From the NCBI RefSeq assembly GCF_022008365.1, contig NZ_JAIRBA010000006.1, positions 62,001-126,000 on the forward strand: DNA of 64,000 nucleotides, written 5' to 3'. This stretch comes from Aequorivita vitellina. Lineage in GTDB: Bacteria > Bacteroidota > Bacteroidia > Flavobacteriales > Flavobacteriaceae. A model generated the notes under the pieces. That model was not told the origin of the DNA, did no database searches, and saw nothing but the letters and a program-made list of their open reading frames with translations. Shown piece after piece: positions 9,949 to 18,579 of the stretch. The first letter of the stretch is position 1. The number at the start of each line of letters is the position of its first letter. The translations under genes and the position numbers were made by a program.

Positions 9949-9956
9949 CAAATATA
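9949..9956 (-). promoter_or_regulatory. -7 box for the exported peptidase-like pair
   Basis: TATATTTG on the minus strand, a perfect TAnnTTTG, about 60 bases upstream of the ATG at 9888. No clear TTG is seen at the -33 distance. The rest of the 282-base gap to 10171 shows no gene. Confidence 0.4.
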
Positions 9957-10170
9957 AAGAAGAATATTTTTTATAAAAGAAGTTAAAACACTGTTTATCA
10001 ATAGGTTAAACCCTGTTTTTTCAAGAGGGATTTACCTGAAAAAACCTTAGGGAAATTCCCCTCTATTAAATTTAGTTACCGTACGAAATAAGGTTCTAAA
10101 AGCCTATTTGACAAAAAATTATTACCTTACTTAAATTAAGCTCCCCATACAACACAATAATTAATAAGCT

Positions 10171-11712
10171 ATGCTTACAAAAGTATACGGAAGCGCAGTC
10201 TTTGGCGTGGAGGCCACAACCATAACGGTTGAAGTAAATGTAGATCTTGGTGTAGGGTACCATTTAGTTGGTTTGCCAGACAATGCCATTCGCGAAAGCA
10301 ATTTTAGAATCGCCGCAGCACTGCAGAACAACGGCTACAAAATTCCGGGTAAAAAACTTATTTTAAATATGTCGCCCGCAGATCTTCGGAAAGAAGGCTC
10401 TGCTTACGACTTAACGCTAGCCATGGGCGTACTGATAGCAACTGAACAGATTGAAGAAAAAAACCCTCTTTCAGAATATATAATTATGGGCGAATTGTCT
10501 TTAGATGGAAACCTGCAGCCCATTCGCGGGGCATTGCCAATTTCATTAAAGGCAAAAGAAGAAGGCTTTAAAGGATTTATTCTTCCGAAACAAAACGCGA
10601 AAGAAGCTGCTATTGTTGAAGGAATTGAAGTGTTTGGAATTGAAAACATTCAAGAAGTGATTGATTTTTTCAATAAAGACATTCCACTCGAAAAAACCGA
10701 AGTGGATATGGAAGCCGAGTTTTACGACCACTTAGAGCATCCCGAATTTGACTTTGCCGACGTAAAAGGGCAGGAGTCTATTAAACGTTGTATGGAAATT
10801 GCAGCAGCTGGTGGACATAATATTATTTTGATAGGTCCGCCCGGTTCGGGAAAAACAATGCTTGCGAAACGATTGCCGAGTATTTTACCACCGATGACAT
10901 TGCAGGAAAGCTTGGAAACTACCAAAATACACAGCGTTGCAGGACGAACAATGGAGAAAGGCGGTATTATGACTTCGCGCCCCTTCCGAAGCCCACACCA
11001 TACTATTAGCGATGTAGCTTTGGTAGGCGGTGGACAATACCCGCAGCCGGGCGAAATTAGTTTGGCACACAATGGCGTTCTGTTTTTAGATGAATTGCCC
11101 GAGTTTAAACGCGGCGTGTTGGAAGTAATGCGACAACCCTTAGAAGATCGCGATGTAACAATTTCACGCGCTAAATTTACGGTTACCTATCCCTCAAGTT
11201 TTATGCTTGTTGCGAGCATGAACCCAAGTCCTGGTGGGTATTTTAACGATCCCGATGCGCCCGTAATGTCATCACCCGCAGAAATGCAAAGGTATTTAAG
11301 TAAAATCTCTGGACCGCTTTTAGATCGTATTGATATTCATATTGAAGTAACCCCAGTGCCTTTTGAAAAATTAAGTGACGAACGTCGCGGCGAATCGAGT
11401 ATTGTTATTCGGGAACGCGTTACCAAAGCAAGAAAATTGCAATCTGAACGTTTTACGGAATTTGAAAATGTACACTACAATGCACAAATGGGCGTGAAGC
11501 AAATTCGAAAATTTTGTAAACTCGATGAAGCTTCGCTAGCTCTTTTAAAAACCGCAATGGAACGCTTAAACCTCTCTGCCCGCGCTTACGATAGAATTTT
11601 AAAAGTTGCTCGTACCATTGCAGATTTAGAAGGCGCTGAAAAATTAAATGGCAATCACATTTCTGAAGCTATTCAATATAGAAGTTTGGATAGGGATGGG
11701 TGGTTTGGATGA
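10171..11712 (+). CDS. YifB/ComM-family Mg-chelatase-like ATPase
   Basis: A 513-residue three-part protein: an N-terminal ChlI/Lon-S16-like domain (AVFGVEATTITVEV to MGELSLDGNLQPIRGALPI), a central AAA+ domain with Walker A LIGPPGSGKTMLAKRLPS near residue 220 and Walker B FLDELPEF, and a C-terminal Mg-chelatase-like helical domain. HNGVLFLDELPEFKR and SPHHTISDVALVGGG are strong family signatures. In naturally transformable proteobacteria ComM is a branch-migration helicase for incoming DNA; most bacteria with this gene have no proven competence, so the name is by family only. Confidence 0.9.
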   Translation: MLTKVYGSAVFGVEATTITVEVNVDLGVGYHLVGLPDNAIRESNFRIAAALQNNGYKIPGKKLILNMSPADLRKEGSAYDLTLAMGVLIATEQIEEKNPLSEYIIMGELSLDGNLQPIRGALPISLKAKEEGFKGFILPKQNAKEAAIVEGIEVFGIENIQEVIDFFNKDIPLEKTEVDMEAEFYDHLEHPEFDFADVKGQESIKRCMEIAAAGGHNIILIGPPGSGKTMLAKRLPSILPPMTLQESLETTKIHSVAGRTMEKGGIMTSRPFRSPHHTISDVALVGGGQYPQPGEISLAHNGVLFLDELPEFKRGVLEVMRQPLEDRDVTISRAKFTVTYPSSFMLVASMNPSPGGYFNDPDAPVMSSPAEMQRYLSKISGPLLDRIDIHIEVTPVPFEKLSDERRGESSIVIRERVTKARKLQSERFTEFENVHYNAQMGVKQIRKFCKLDEASLALLKTAMERLNLSARAYDRILKVARTIADLEGAEKLNGNHISEAIQYRSLDRDGWFG

Positions 11713-11796
11713 TATTTATTTTTAAAATCAGGCTTAATTCATTTACAGTCATAAAATTACGTACTTATACGTAGTCAATATAGTTGTGTTTCGTAG

Positions 11797-11804
11797 TATC
11801 TTTG
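11797..11804 (+). promoter_or_regulatory. -7 box upstream of the CAP gene
   Basis: TATCTTTG matches TAnnTTTG exactly, 70 bases before the ATG at 11875. A short inverted repeat, TACGTA-N4-TACGTA, lies at 11758-11773 and may be a regulator site. No TTG at the ideal -33 distance. Confidence 0.4.
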
Positions 11805-11874
11805 AAAGTACGAAATTTTCAATTTCTTACTTTAAATTCAACTAAAACTTAACTAACCCTTAACTTCAGTAACT

Positions 11875-12423
11875 ATGAAAAGTTTAATACTAATTCTCTG
11901 CGTATTTTTTTCAATTCAACTTAGCTTTGCCCAAAACGATACTATTGTTTCTAACGATGATGTTATTTTAGTCGTGCCAACTCAAAGCGATACCATTTCC
12001 ACAGGTAGTGAAGTTACTATGGAAATGGCAACTCAGTTTCTAGCTCATCATAATATGGCGAGAAATGAAGTGGGCGTTCCAGATTTAAAATGGAGCGCCA
12101 ATTTAGCATCAATTGCTCAAAAACACGCCGATATGCTGGCTCAAGATCATTGTTCCTTCCGTCACAGCGGAAATAGCACTATCGGCGAAAACCTTTATGG
12201 CGGCGGCGGTACTGTTTTTACCGCTTTGGATGCGTCAAAATCGTGGTATAAAGAAAAAGACAACTATACTTACAGCAATTCTAAATATAACCATTACACA
12301 CAAATGGTTTGGAAATCTACCACCGAAGTAGGCGTTGGCGTTGCACAGTGCGAAGATGGTTTCTATATTTTTGTTGCAAATTATGCTCCTGTAGGAAATA
12401 TGTTGGGCAGTTACCCATATTAA
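11875..12423 (+). CDS. Secreted CAP (SCP-like) domain protein
   Basis: A 182-residue exported protein. Residues 1-19 are a signal peptide ending FAQ. The rest is one CAP domain: HNMARNEVGVPDLKWSANLASIAQKHAD, then HYTQMVWKSTTEVGVGVAQC and the closing FVANYAPVGNM. The conserved His and Glu of the CAP cavity can be seen (HSGN..GENL, HYTQMVW). Bacterial CAP proteins are secreted and mostly of unknown function. It has its own promoter-like box and is followed by the M16 gene. Confidence 0.88.
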   Translation: MKSLILILCVFFSIQLSFAQNDTIVSNDDVILVVPTQSDTISTGSEVTMEMATQFLAHHNMARNEVGVPDLKWSANLASIAQKHADMLAQDHCSFRHSGNSTIGENLYGGGGTVFTALDASKSWYKEKDNYTYSNSKYNHYTQMVWKSTTEVGVGVAQCEDGFYIFVANYAPVGNMLGSYPY

Positions 12424-12566
12424 TATATAGTATTGGTAATGGGAGGCTAAGGTAACTTTAGCGTTTAAAATATAATAAATTGCTTCAAGCTCGTTTTAAC
12501 TTATTTTTAAGATTTAAACCAACTGGCAATACTATCTTTAAAACCTTCATAAAAAATCAATTTAGT

Positions 12567-15434
12567 ATGTTTAAAATTTCCATTAAAACCAGCGTCGTAG
12601 CTTTGGCTTTAACCTCGCTAATCGTTTTTTCTTGTAAAACAAATCAAGAAGCGAGTACGGACGATAGCGCCAAACTATCGGTTGAATTCGAAAAGTACGA
12701 GCTTGAAAACGGACTCGATGTAATTCTTCATCAAGACAAAAGCGACCCAATTGTTTCATTAGCTATACAATATGGCGTTGGGTCTAACCGTGAAAAAACG
12801 GGACGTACCGGCTTTGCGCACTTATTTGAGCACATGTTGTTTCAAGAATCTGAAAATGTGCCGCAAGACCAATTCTTCAAAACTATTCAAGATGCTGGCG
12901 GAACGCTAAATGGTGGAACTTGGAAAGATGGAACCATTTATTACGAAGTTGTTCCAAAAAACGCAATGGAAACCGTCATGTGGTTAGAGAGCGACCGAAT
13001 GGGCTTTTTAATTAATACCGTTACCGAAGCTGCTTTTGAAAACCAACAAGAAGTGGTTCAAAATGAAAAACGCCAACGCGTAGATAATAATCCATATGGA
13101 CACACAAGTTGGGTGATTGATAAAAATATATACCCCGAAGGCCATCCGTATAACTGGCAGGTTATTGGCGAATTAGAAGATTTGCAAAATGCAACCGTTG
13201 AAGATGTAAAGGAGTTTTACGACCGTTTTTACGGCCCCAATAACGCCACTTTGGTTTTAGCTGGAGATTTTGACACAGCCGAAGCCAAGCAAATGATTGA
13301 AAAATATTTCGGCGAAATTAAGCGCCGTCAAGAAGTTGAGCCGCTAAAACCACAACCAGTAACCCTTTCAGAAACCAAAAGACTTTATCACGAAGATAAC
13401 TTCGCCACTGCACCGCAATTAAATATGGTTTGGCCAACTTTAGAACAATATACTAATGACGCGTATGCATTGGACTTTTTGGGCGAAATTCTTTCTCAAG
13501 GAAAAAAAGCACCTTTATACAAAGTATTGGTTAAAGAAAAAGATTTAACCGCACGCACAACTGCTTATAATAATTCAAGTGAATTGGCTGGAAGTTTCCG
13601 TATTTCAATCACTGCAAATAATGGCGTAGATTTAGATTCGGTAGAAAGTGGAATCAATGAAGCCTTTGCACTTTTTGAAAAAGAAGGTGTTACAGATCGC
13701 GATATTGAAAGAATTAAAGCAGGTTTGGAAACTCAATTTTACAACGGAATTAGCAGTGTTTTAGGAAAGTCGTTTCAACTAGCACAATATAATGTATTCA
13801 CAAACGATCCCGGTTTTATAACTGAAGACATCGAAAATATTAAAAAGGTTACAAAAGAAGATGTTGTTCGCGTTTACAATAAATACATAAAAGATAAGCC
13901 GTATGTAATGACGAGTTTTGTTCCAAAAGGACAACTTGAGCTAATTGCAGAAAATTCTGAAAAAGCAAATGTAGTAGAAGAAGAAATTACCGAAAATGTT
14001 GTAAAAACGGTGGAGGAAGCCACTGCGGAAGTAGTAAAAACTCCATCGAGTTTTGACCGTTCTACAGCCCCATCACAAGGAACTTCGCCAGAACTTTCTA
14101 TTCCTGAAATTTGGACTTCGGAGCTGGCAAACGGTTTAAAAGTTTCTGGTATTGAACAAAACGAAATTCCAACCGTAAACTTCAGTTTGGTTATTGAAGG
14201 CGGTCATTTGCTGGATGATATGAAAAAGAATGGTGTCGCCAATTTGATGAGCGATATTTTAATGGAAGGTACTGCCAATAAAACGCCGGAACAGTTGGAA
14301 GAAGAAATTGATCTTTTAGGTGCCAGCATTAGAATGTACACTACCGATGAATCTATCGTTATCCGTGGAAATACACTTACGCGTAACTTCGAAAAAACAA
14401 TGGATTTAGTTACCGAAATTCTTTTGGAACCACGCTGGGACGAAGAGGAACTAGGTCGTATTAAAACAAAAACTATAAATCAAATTGAGCGATCAGATGC
14501 CAATCCAAATATAGTTGCAAATCGTGTTTATAGTAAAATTCTTTATGGCGATGACCATATTTTTAGTTACCCAACTGTTGGCACAGTTGAGTCGGTAAAG
14601 GCCATAACTATGAACGATTTAAAAGCGTTTTACTCGAAAAACTTTTCACCTTCGGTAAGTAACTTCCAAGTTGTTGGAAAGATTGGTAAAGATGCTGTTT
14701 TAAAAGATTTAAAAGGTTTGGAAGAACGTTGGGCTGCCAAGGAAGTGACTATTCCTGAATACCCGGTAGCTAACAATCGCGAAAAGGCTTCGCTTTATTT
14801 TGTAGATATTCCGAATGCAAAACAATCTGTAATAAATATTGGCTACATCGGGCTACCTAGAACGGACGCCGATTTCTATCCTGCCGAAGTAATGAACTAT
14901 AAATTAGGCGGTTCTTTTTCGGGGAATGTTAATTTAATTCTCCGTGAAGAAAAAGGCTATACTTATGGTGCTCGTACAGGTTTCAGCGGAAGTAAAATTC
15001 CAGGAACGTTTACCGCTTCTTCAAGTGTTAGAACGAACACAACTGGAGAATCTGTAGCAATTTTTAGAGATGAAATTTCAAAATACAAAGATGGAATTTC
15101 ACCTGAAGATTTAGAATTCACCAAAAACGCGCTTATAAAATCGAACGCGCGTCGTTTTGAAACACAAGGCTCACTTTTAAGGATGTTGCAGGAAATAAAT
15201 GAATACGATCTTCCGGCAGATTACATTGAAAAAGAGGAAGCCACAGTACGCAATATGACGTTGGAACAACATAAAGGTCTTGCCAATAAATATTTAGATG
15301 CTTCTAAAATGGCCTATTTGGTTGTTGGCGATGCAGCTACCCAGTTTGAGCAATTTAAAGACATGGGCTTTGACGAAGTACAACTTCTCGATAAAAATGG
15401 AGAAGAAGTAAAACTTGAAGATGTAAAACTGTAA
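12567..15434 (+). CDS. Two-domain M16 zinc peptidase, lipoprotein
   Basis: A 955-residue insulinase-family peptidase. I start at the ATG at 12567 rather than the upstream in-frame TTG (12480), because this gives a lipoprotein signal peptide with Cys23 in IVFSC. The N-terminal half has the inverted zinc motif HLFEH (H85, E88, H89) and the third ligand region ENQQEVVQNEKRQRV. The second M16 half (from about residue 510) has NGVANLMSDILMEGT in place of HxxEH, so it is non-catalytic, as in processing-peptidase-like pairs fused in one chain. Probably a periplasmic or surface peptidase for small peptides. Confidence 0.88.
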   Translation: MFKISIKTSVVALALTSLIVFSCKTNQEASTDDSAKLSVEFEKYELENGLDVILHQDKSDPIVSLAIQYGVGSNREKTGRTGFAHLFEHMLFQESENVPQDQFFKTIQDAGGTLNGGTWKDGTIYYEVVPKNAMETVMWLESDRMGFLINTVTEAAFENQQEVVQNEKRQRVDNNPYGHTSWVIDKNIYPEGHPYNWQVIGELEDLQNATVEDVKEFYDRFYGPNNATLVLAGDFDTAEAKQMIEKYFGEIKRRQEVEPLKPQPVTLSETKRLYHEDNFATAPQLNMVWPTLEQYTNDAYALDFLGEILSQGKKAPLYKVLVKEKDLTARTTAYNNSSELAGSFRISITANNGVDLDSVESGINEAFALFEKEGVTDRDIERIKAGLETQFYNGISSVLGKSFQLAQYNVFTNDPGFITEDIENIKKVTKEDVVRVYNKYIKDKPYVMTSFVPKGQLELIAENSEKANVVEEEITENVVKTVEEATAEVVKTPSSFDRSTAPSQGTSPELSIPEIWTSELANGLKVSGIEQNEIPTVNFSLVIEGGHLLDDMKKNGVANLMSDILMEGTANKTPEQLEEEIDLLGASIRMYTTDESIVIRGNTLTRNFEKTMDLVTEILLEPRWDEEELGRIKTKTINQIERSDANPNIVANRVYSKILYGDDHIFSYPTVGTVESVKAITMNDLKAFYSKNFSPSVSNFQVVGKIGKDAVLKDLKGLEERWAAKEVTIPEYPVANNREKASLYFVDIPNAKQSVINIGYIGLPRTDADFYPAEVMNYKLGGSFSGNVNLILREEKGYTYGARTGFSGSKIPGTFTASSSVRTNTTGESVAIFRDEISKYKDGISPEDLEFTKNALIKSNARRFETQGSLLRMLQEINEYDLPADYIEKEEATVRNMTLEQHKGLANKYLDASKMAYLVVGDAATQFEQFKDMGFDEVQLLDKNGEEVKLEDVKL

Positions 15435-15458
15435 AAATTTCCAATAGGAATTATTCTG

Positions 15459-15509
15459 CCACGAATGCACTGATAATTGTATATCAATTAGTGTATTCGT
15501 GGTTTTTTT
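15459..15509 (+). terminator. Rho-independent terminator after the M16 gene
   Basis: CCACGAATGCACTGATAATT pairs with AATTAGTGTATTCGTGG with one mismatch, followed by seven T residues. It separates the M16 gene from the DUF2891 gene. Confidence 0.8.
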
Positions 15510-15542
15510 ATTTCAGTATCTTTATAAAAATTCATCACTTTT

Positions 15543-16667
15543 ATGAAAAAATTCTACTTACTTATCTTTTCGATAATGCTTATTATAAGCTGTAAAAACG
15601 AGCCGAACGAAAACGCTGAAACCGATAAAAAAGAGTCGATTTCCGGGCAGGAATTTTCCGAGCCATCATTTACACTGGCCGAAGCCAATAAACTAATCGA
15701 GCTGCCTCTGCATTGCGTGGGCACAGCATATCCGTACAAGCCCGGAGAAACTTTGGAGAGCAAAGCAGATTTGGTTGAACCAATTGCTGTACACCCAATT
15801 TTTTACGGCTGTTTTGATTGGCACAGTGCGGTTCATGGCTATTGGTCTATGGTGAGTTTGTTAAAACAATTCCCAGAAATGAATAAAGCGGCTGAAGTAC
15901 GAAAGTTGCTCACCGAAAAAATCACTTCTGAAAATGTAGCAACCGAAGTGGCCTTTTTTGAAAAACCAATCAATAAATCTTTTGAAAGAACTTACGGCTG
16001 GGCTTGGCTTTTAAAACTCTCTGAAGAACTTCACAGTTGGAACGACCCGATGGCACAGCAATTAGCACAAAATTTAAGGCCATTGACAAATATAATCGTG
16101 CTTCGCTACAAACAATTTCTACCAAAACTCAATTACCCAATTCGCGTGGGAGAACATACCAACACCGCATTTGGACTAACATTTGCCTATGACTATGCAA
16201 AGACTATAGGCGATTTGGAATTGCAGCAGTTAATTGAAAAACGCGCTCGCGATTTTTATTTGGATGATAAAAATTGCCCCATAACGTGGGAACCTAGCGG
16301 TTACGATTTTCTCTCGCCTTGTTTGGAGGAAATTGATATTATGCGACGTGTTCTTCCTTCAGAAGAATTTTTAGCGTGGTTATCTGATTTTATGCCACAA
16401 CTGGCAGATGATAATTACCATTTAAAAGTAGGGGAGGTAAGTGACAGAACCGATGGTAAACTTGTGCATTTAGACGGGTTAAATTTTTCTAGGGCTTGGG
16501 TGTTTTACGGCTTGGCTAAACAATTTTCACAATACAAACACCTTGAAAATTTAGCGAATGAACATCTGGCGTATTCCTATTCAAATCTTGTGGGCGATAG
16601 TTACGAAGGCGGTCATTGGCTTGGTAGTTTCGCTATTTATGCTTTAAATACGCTGCACGAAAAATAA
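15543..16667 (+). CDS. DUF2891 lipoprotein
   Basis: A 374-residue protein with a lipoprotein signal peptide (lipobox LIISC, Cys17). The mature part is a helical alpha/alpha-barrel-like protein with HPIFYGCFDWHSAVHGYW, YGWAWLLKL, GEHTNTAFGL and EPSGYDFLSPCLEE, all typical of DUF2891. The repeated W/H/E motifs look like a glycan- or substrate-binding pocket, but the family has no established activity known to me. It converges on the eCIS ATPase gene with a single base between stops and no visible terminator there. Confidence 0.85.
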   Translation: MKKFYLLIFSIMLIISCKNEPNENAETDKKESISGQEFSEPSFTLAEANKLIELPLHCVGTAYPYKPGETLESKADLVEPIAVHPIFYGCFDWHSAVHGYWSMVSLLKQFPEMNKAAEVRKLLTEKITSENVATEVAFFEKPINKSFERTYGWAWLLKLSEELHSWNDPMAQQLAQNLRPLTNIIVLRYKQFLPKLNYPIRVGEHTNTAFGLTFAYDYAKTIGDLELQQLIEKRARDFYLDDKNCPITWEPSGYDFLSPCLEEIDIMRRVLPSEEFLAWLSDFMPQLADDNYHLKVGEVSDRTDGKLVHLDGLNFSRAWVFYGLAKQFSQYKHLENLANEHLAYSYSNLVGDSYEGGHWLGSFAIYALNTLHEK

Positions 16668-16668
16668 A

Positions 16669-17997
16669 TTAATGCGTGCGATTTTCCTTTACAAACTCTC
16701 TTCTAATTCCCTGTTGCAAAATTTCGGGAGTCAGGGTTTTGCTTTTTCCGTTTAATACTTTTAATGAACAAAACTGAATAATATTTAAAATATTAGAACC
16801 TGTTAATTCATATTTTTTGGAAATATCTTCCCAGTCTATTTCTTCTGAGATTTTTAATTGTTTGGGTAAATTTGTTTTCCAAATAGCTTCACGTTCGGTA
16901 GCCCCCGGCATTTCAAACATAATAATTGATTGAAACCGACGCGTAAATGATTCATCTACATTATCTCTAAAGTTTGAGGCAAGTATTATCAACCCTGGAT
17001 GCGCTTCCACTCTTTGTAACAAATAAGAAACTTCTTGATTTGCGTATTTGTCGTGGGCGTCGCGAACATTGGTGCGTTTCCCAAAAATAGCATCGGCTTC
17101 GTCAAAAAATAAAATCCAGTCTTTATGTTGCGCTTTATTAAATAGATTTGAAAGATTTTTTTCTGTTTCACCTATATATTTTGAAACCACAGTTGAAAGA
17201 TCAATTCTATAAACTGGCTTATTTGTGTACTTACCTAAAAGACTGGCAGTTAATGTTTTTCCCGTTCCCGGAGGACCGTGAAAAAGCACGCGATACCCAG
17301 CTTTCAATCTGTTTTTCATACCCCAATCATTGAATAATTGGTCGTTGAATTGCAACCACATTTCCAATTCACGAATCTGCTGTAATGTTTTTTGACTTAA
17401 AATGAGATCGTCCCATTGTAATTCGGTTTCTAATTTTTCTGCAGGAAAGGCAGTGCTCAATTTAGGAGCAGGCACCTCACCAGTTGTAATTTTGTAAATA
17501 ATATCGGCCGAAAGAATTATTTTCCCACTCATAATCGGTTCGCCGAACGGTACATTTTCAAGATATAAAATATCTTTTTTACTGAATAAATGTTCTACTT
17601 TAAAGAAATCCATGCATTGCATTCTGCGTGTAAAATTTGTGCCGCCTAAAATAAATTGAACTGTTTCGCCGGTGGGAAGAATTCCGCGATGGTTTTGTCC
17701 TTTTACACCACCAAATTGAACAAAATCAGTTCCCTCTGGATATTCTTTTGAAATAGTATCGATAAAAAACGACGGATAAAACGAAGGGGCAACTGCTAAT
17801 AGAAACACTACAATTTCAGTTTCAGATAATTTTTCCTCTTTCAGAAAAACACCAAGATTTGATTCCCCTAATTTTTTTAAATCCAGGGTAGGGGCTTTTG
17901 AGTCAAAATCGGCAGCGTTGTTTCTAATTCGCCATAAGATAAGTGATTCTAAATATTTGAAAATTTGCCGAAGTTCTATTTCTTTTGAATTTTTCAT
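16669..17997 (-). CDS. eCIS AAA+ ATPase (Afp15/PVC15-type)
   Basis: A 442-residue protein. The C-terminal half is an AAA+ ATPase: Walker A GPPGTGKT at 241-248, Walker B ILFFDEAD at 295-302, sensor-1 Asn in LASNFRDNVD, and the arginine pair FTRRF. The N-terminal 200 residues are a divergent adaptor region found in CIS-type ATPases. In Afp/PVC this ATPase is needed for particle assembly or cargo loading. It is the last gene of the locus, 36 bases below the 170-residue unknown, and ends one base from the convergent DUF2891 gene. Confidence 0.9.
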   Translation of the reverse strand: MKNSKEIELRQIFKYLESLILWRIRNNAADFDSKAPTLDLKKLGESNLGVFLKEEKLSETEIVVFLLAVAPSFYPSFFIDTISKEYPEGTDFVQFGGVKGQNHRGILPTGETVQFILGGTNFTRRMQCMDFFKVEHLFSKKDILYLENVPFGEPIMSGKIILSADIIYKITTGEVPAPKLSTAFPAEKLETELQWDDLILSQKTLQQIRELEMWLQFNDQLFNDWGMKNRLKAGYRVLFHGPPGTGKTLTASLLGKYTNKPVYRIDLSTVVSKYIGETEKNLSNLFNKAQHKDWILFFDEADAIFGKRTNVRDAHDKYANQEVSYLLQRVEAHPGLIILASNFRDNVDESFTRRFQSIIMFEMPGATEREAIWKTNLPKQLKISEEIDWEDISKKYELTGSNILNIIQFCSLKVLNGKSKTLTPEILQQGIRREFVKENRTH

Positions 17998-18033
17998 GAA
18001 TTTCTTAGAGTTTCACTAATAGGTTACGTTTTA

Positions 18034-18546
18034 TTAAAATTCTCGTGGTGCCTTCGTAGGGTGTAGTGTGTTAATATAATTTGCGATTGTTGTAGGCTGA
18101 AAATAGCTGATATAATTGATAACACCTTTTGTAAAACCCAAAAAGAACGCTATTCCTTTTTCGGGGTAAATCAATGCTTTTTCTTCCAAGTTTATAACTC
18201 CATAATAATAGCTGAGTTTGGTATTTGCTTTTGGAAGTTGTTGTAGCATATCTTCGACTTTTTCGGTGTTGGAAAAAGTTTTTACAAGGTCAATCTTTAC
18301 AATTCGATTATCTGCAGCCCAAATTTTTAAGACAGTTTTATTTTTCGTTTCAATATTAATTTCCCAGTATGCTACCTCTACATTTTTTCGACCTAAGTGC
18401 GTGACAACTGCGTCTGCCTGTGATAATCCAAAATGTTTTAATACTGCCGATAGGTTGCAATTCTTCAGTGAAACCGGCAAAGTGAAGTTCTTTACTGTTT
18501 TGGTTGAAATTAGTTCTATACAATCAAGATTCTTCATAATTTCCAA
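18034..18546 (-). CDS. Unrecognised 170-residue protein in the eCIS cargo block
   Basis: A 170-residue soluble alpha/beta protein with no signal peptide, no TM segment and no family I recognise. Start is ATG at 18546 or, three codons on, the ATG at 18537 (MKNLDCIEL). Notable stretches are VAYWEINIETKNKTVLKIWAAD, suggesting paired beta strands, and LQQLPKANTKLSYYYGVINL. It lies between the DUF4157 effector candidate (33 bases upstream) and the ATPase (36 bases downstream). A cargo-specific chaperone, loading adaptor or immunity factor is possible from position alone. Confidence 0.5.
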   Translation of the reverse strand: MEIMKNLDCIELISTKTVKNFTLPVSLKNCNLSAVLKHFGLSQADAVVTHLGRKNVEVAYWEINIETKNKTVLKIWAADNRIVKIDLVKTFSNTEKVEDMLQQLPKANTKLSYYYGVINLEEKALIYPEKGIAFFLGFTKGVINYISYFQPTTIANYINTLHPTKAPREF

Positions 18547-18579
18547 TTAATTATTTTTAGTTGTTAAAAGTCAGTATTA

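Noticed and set aside
12480-12566. N-terminal extension of the M16 protein from a TTG
   Set aside because: It would place 29 residues before a clear lipoprotein signal peptide that begins at ATG 12567.
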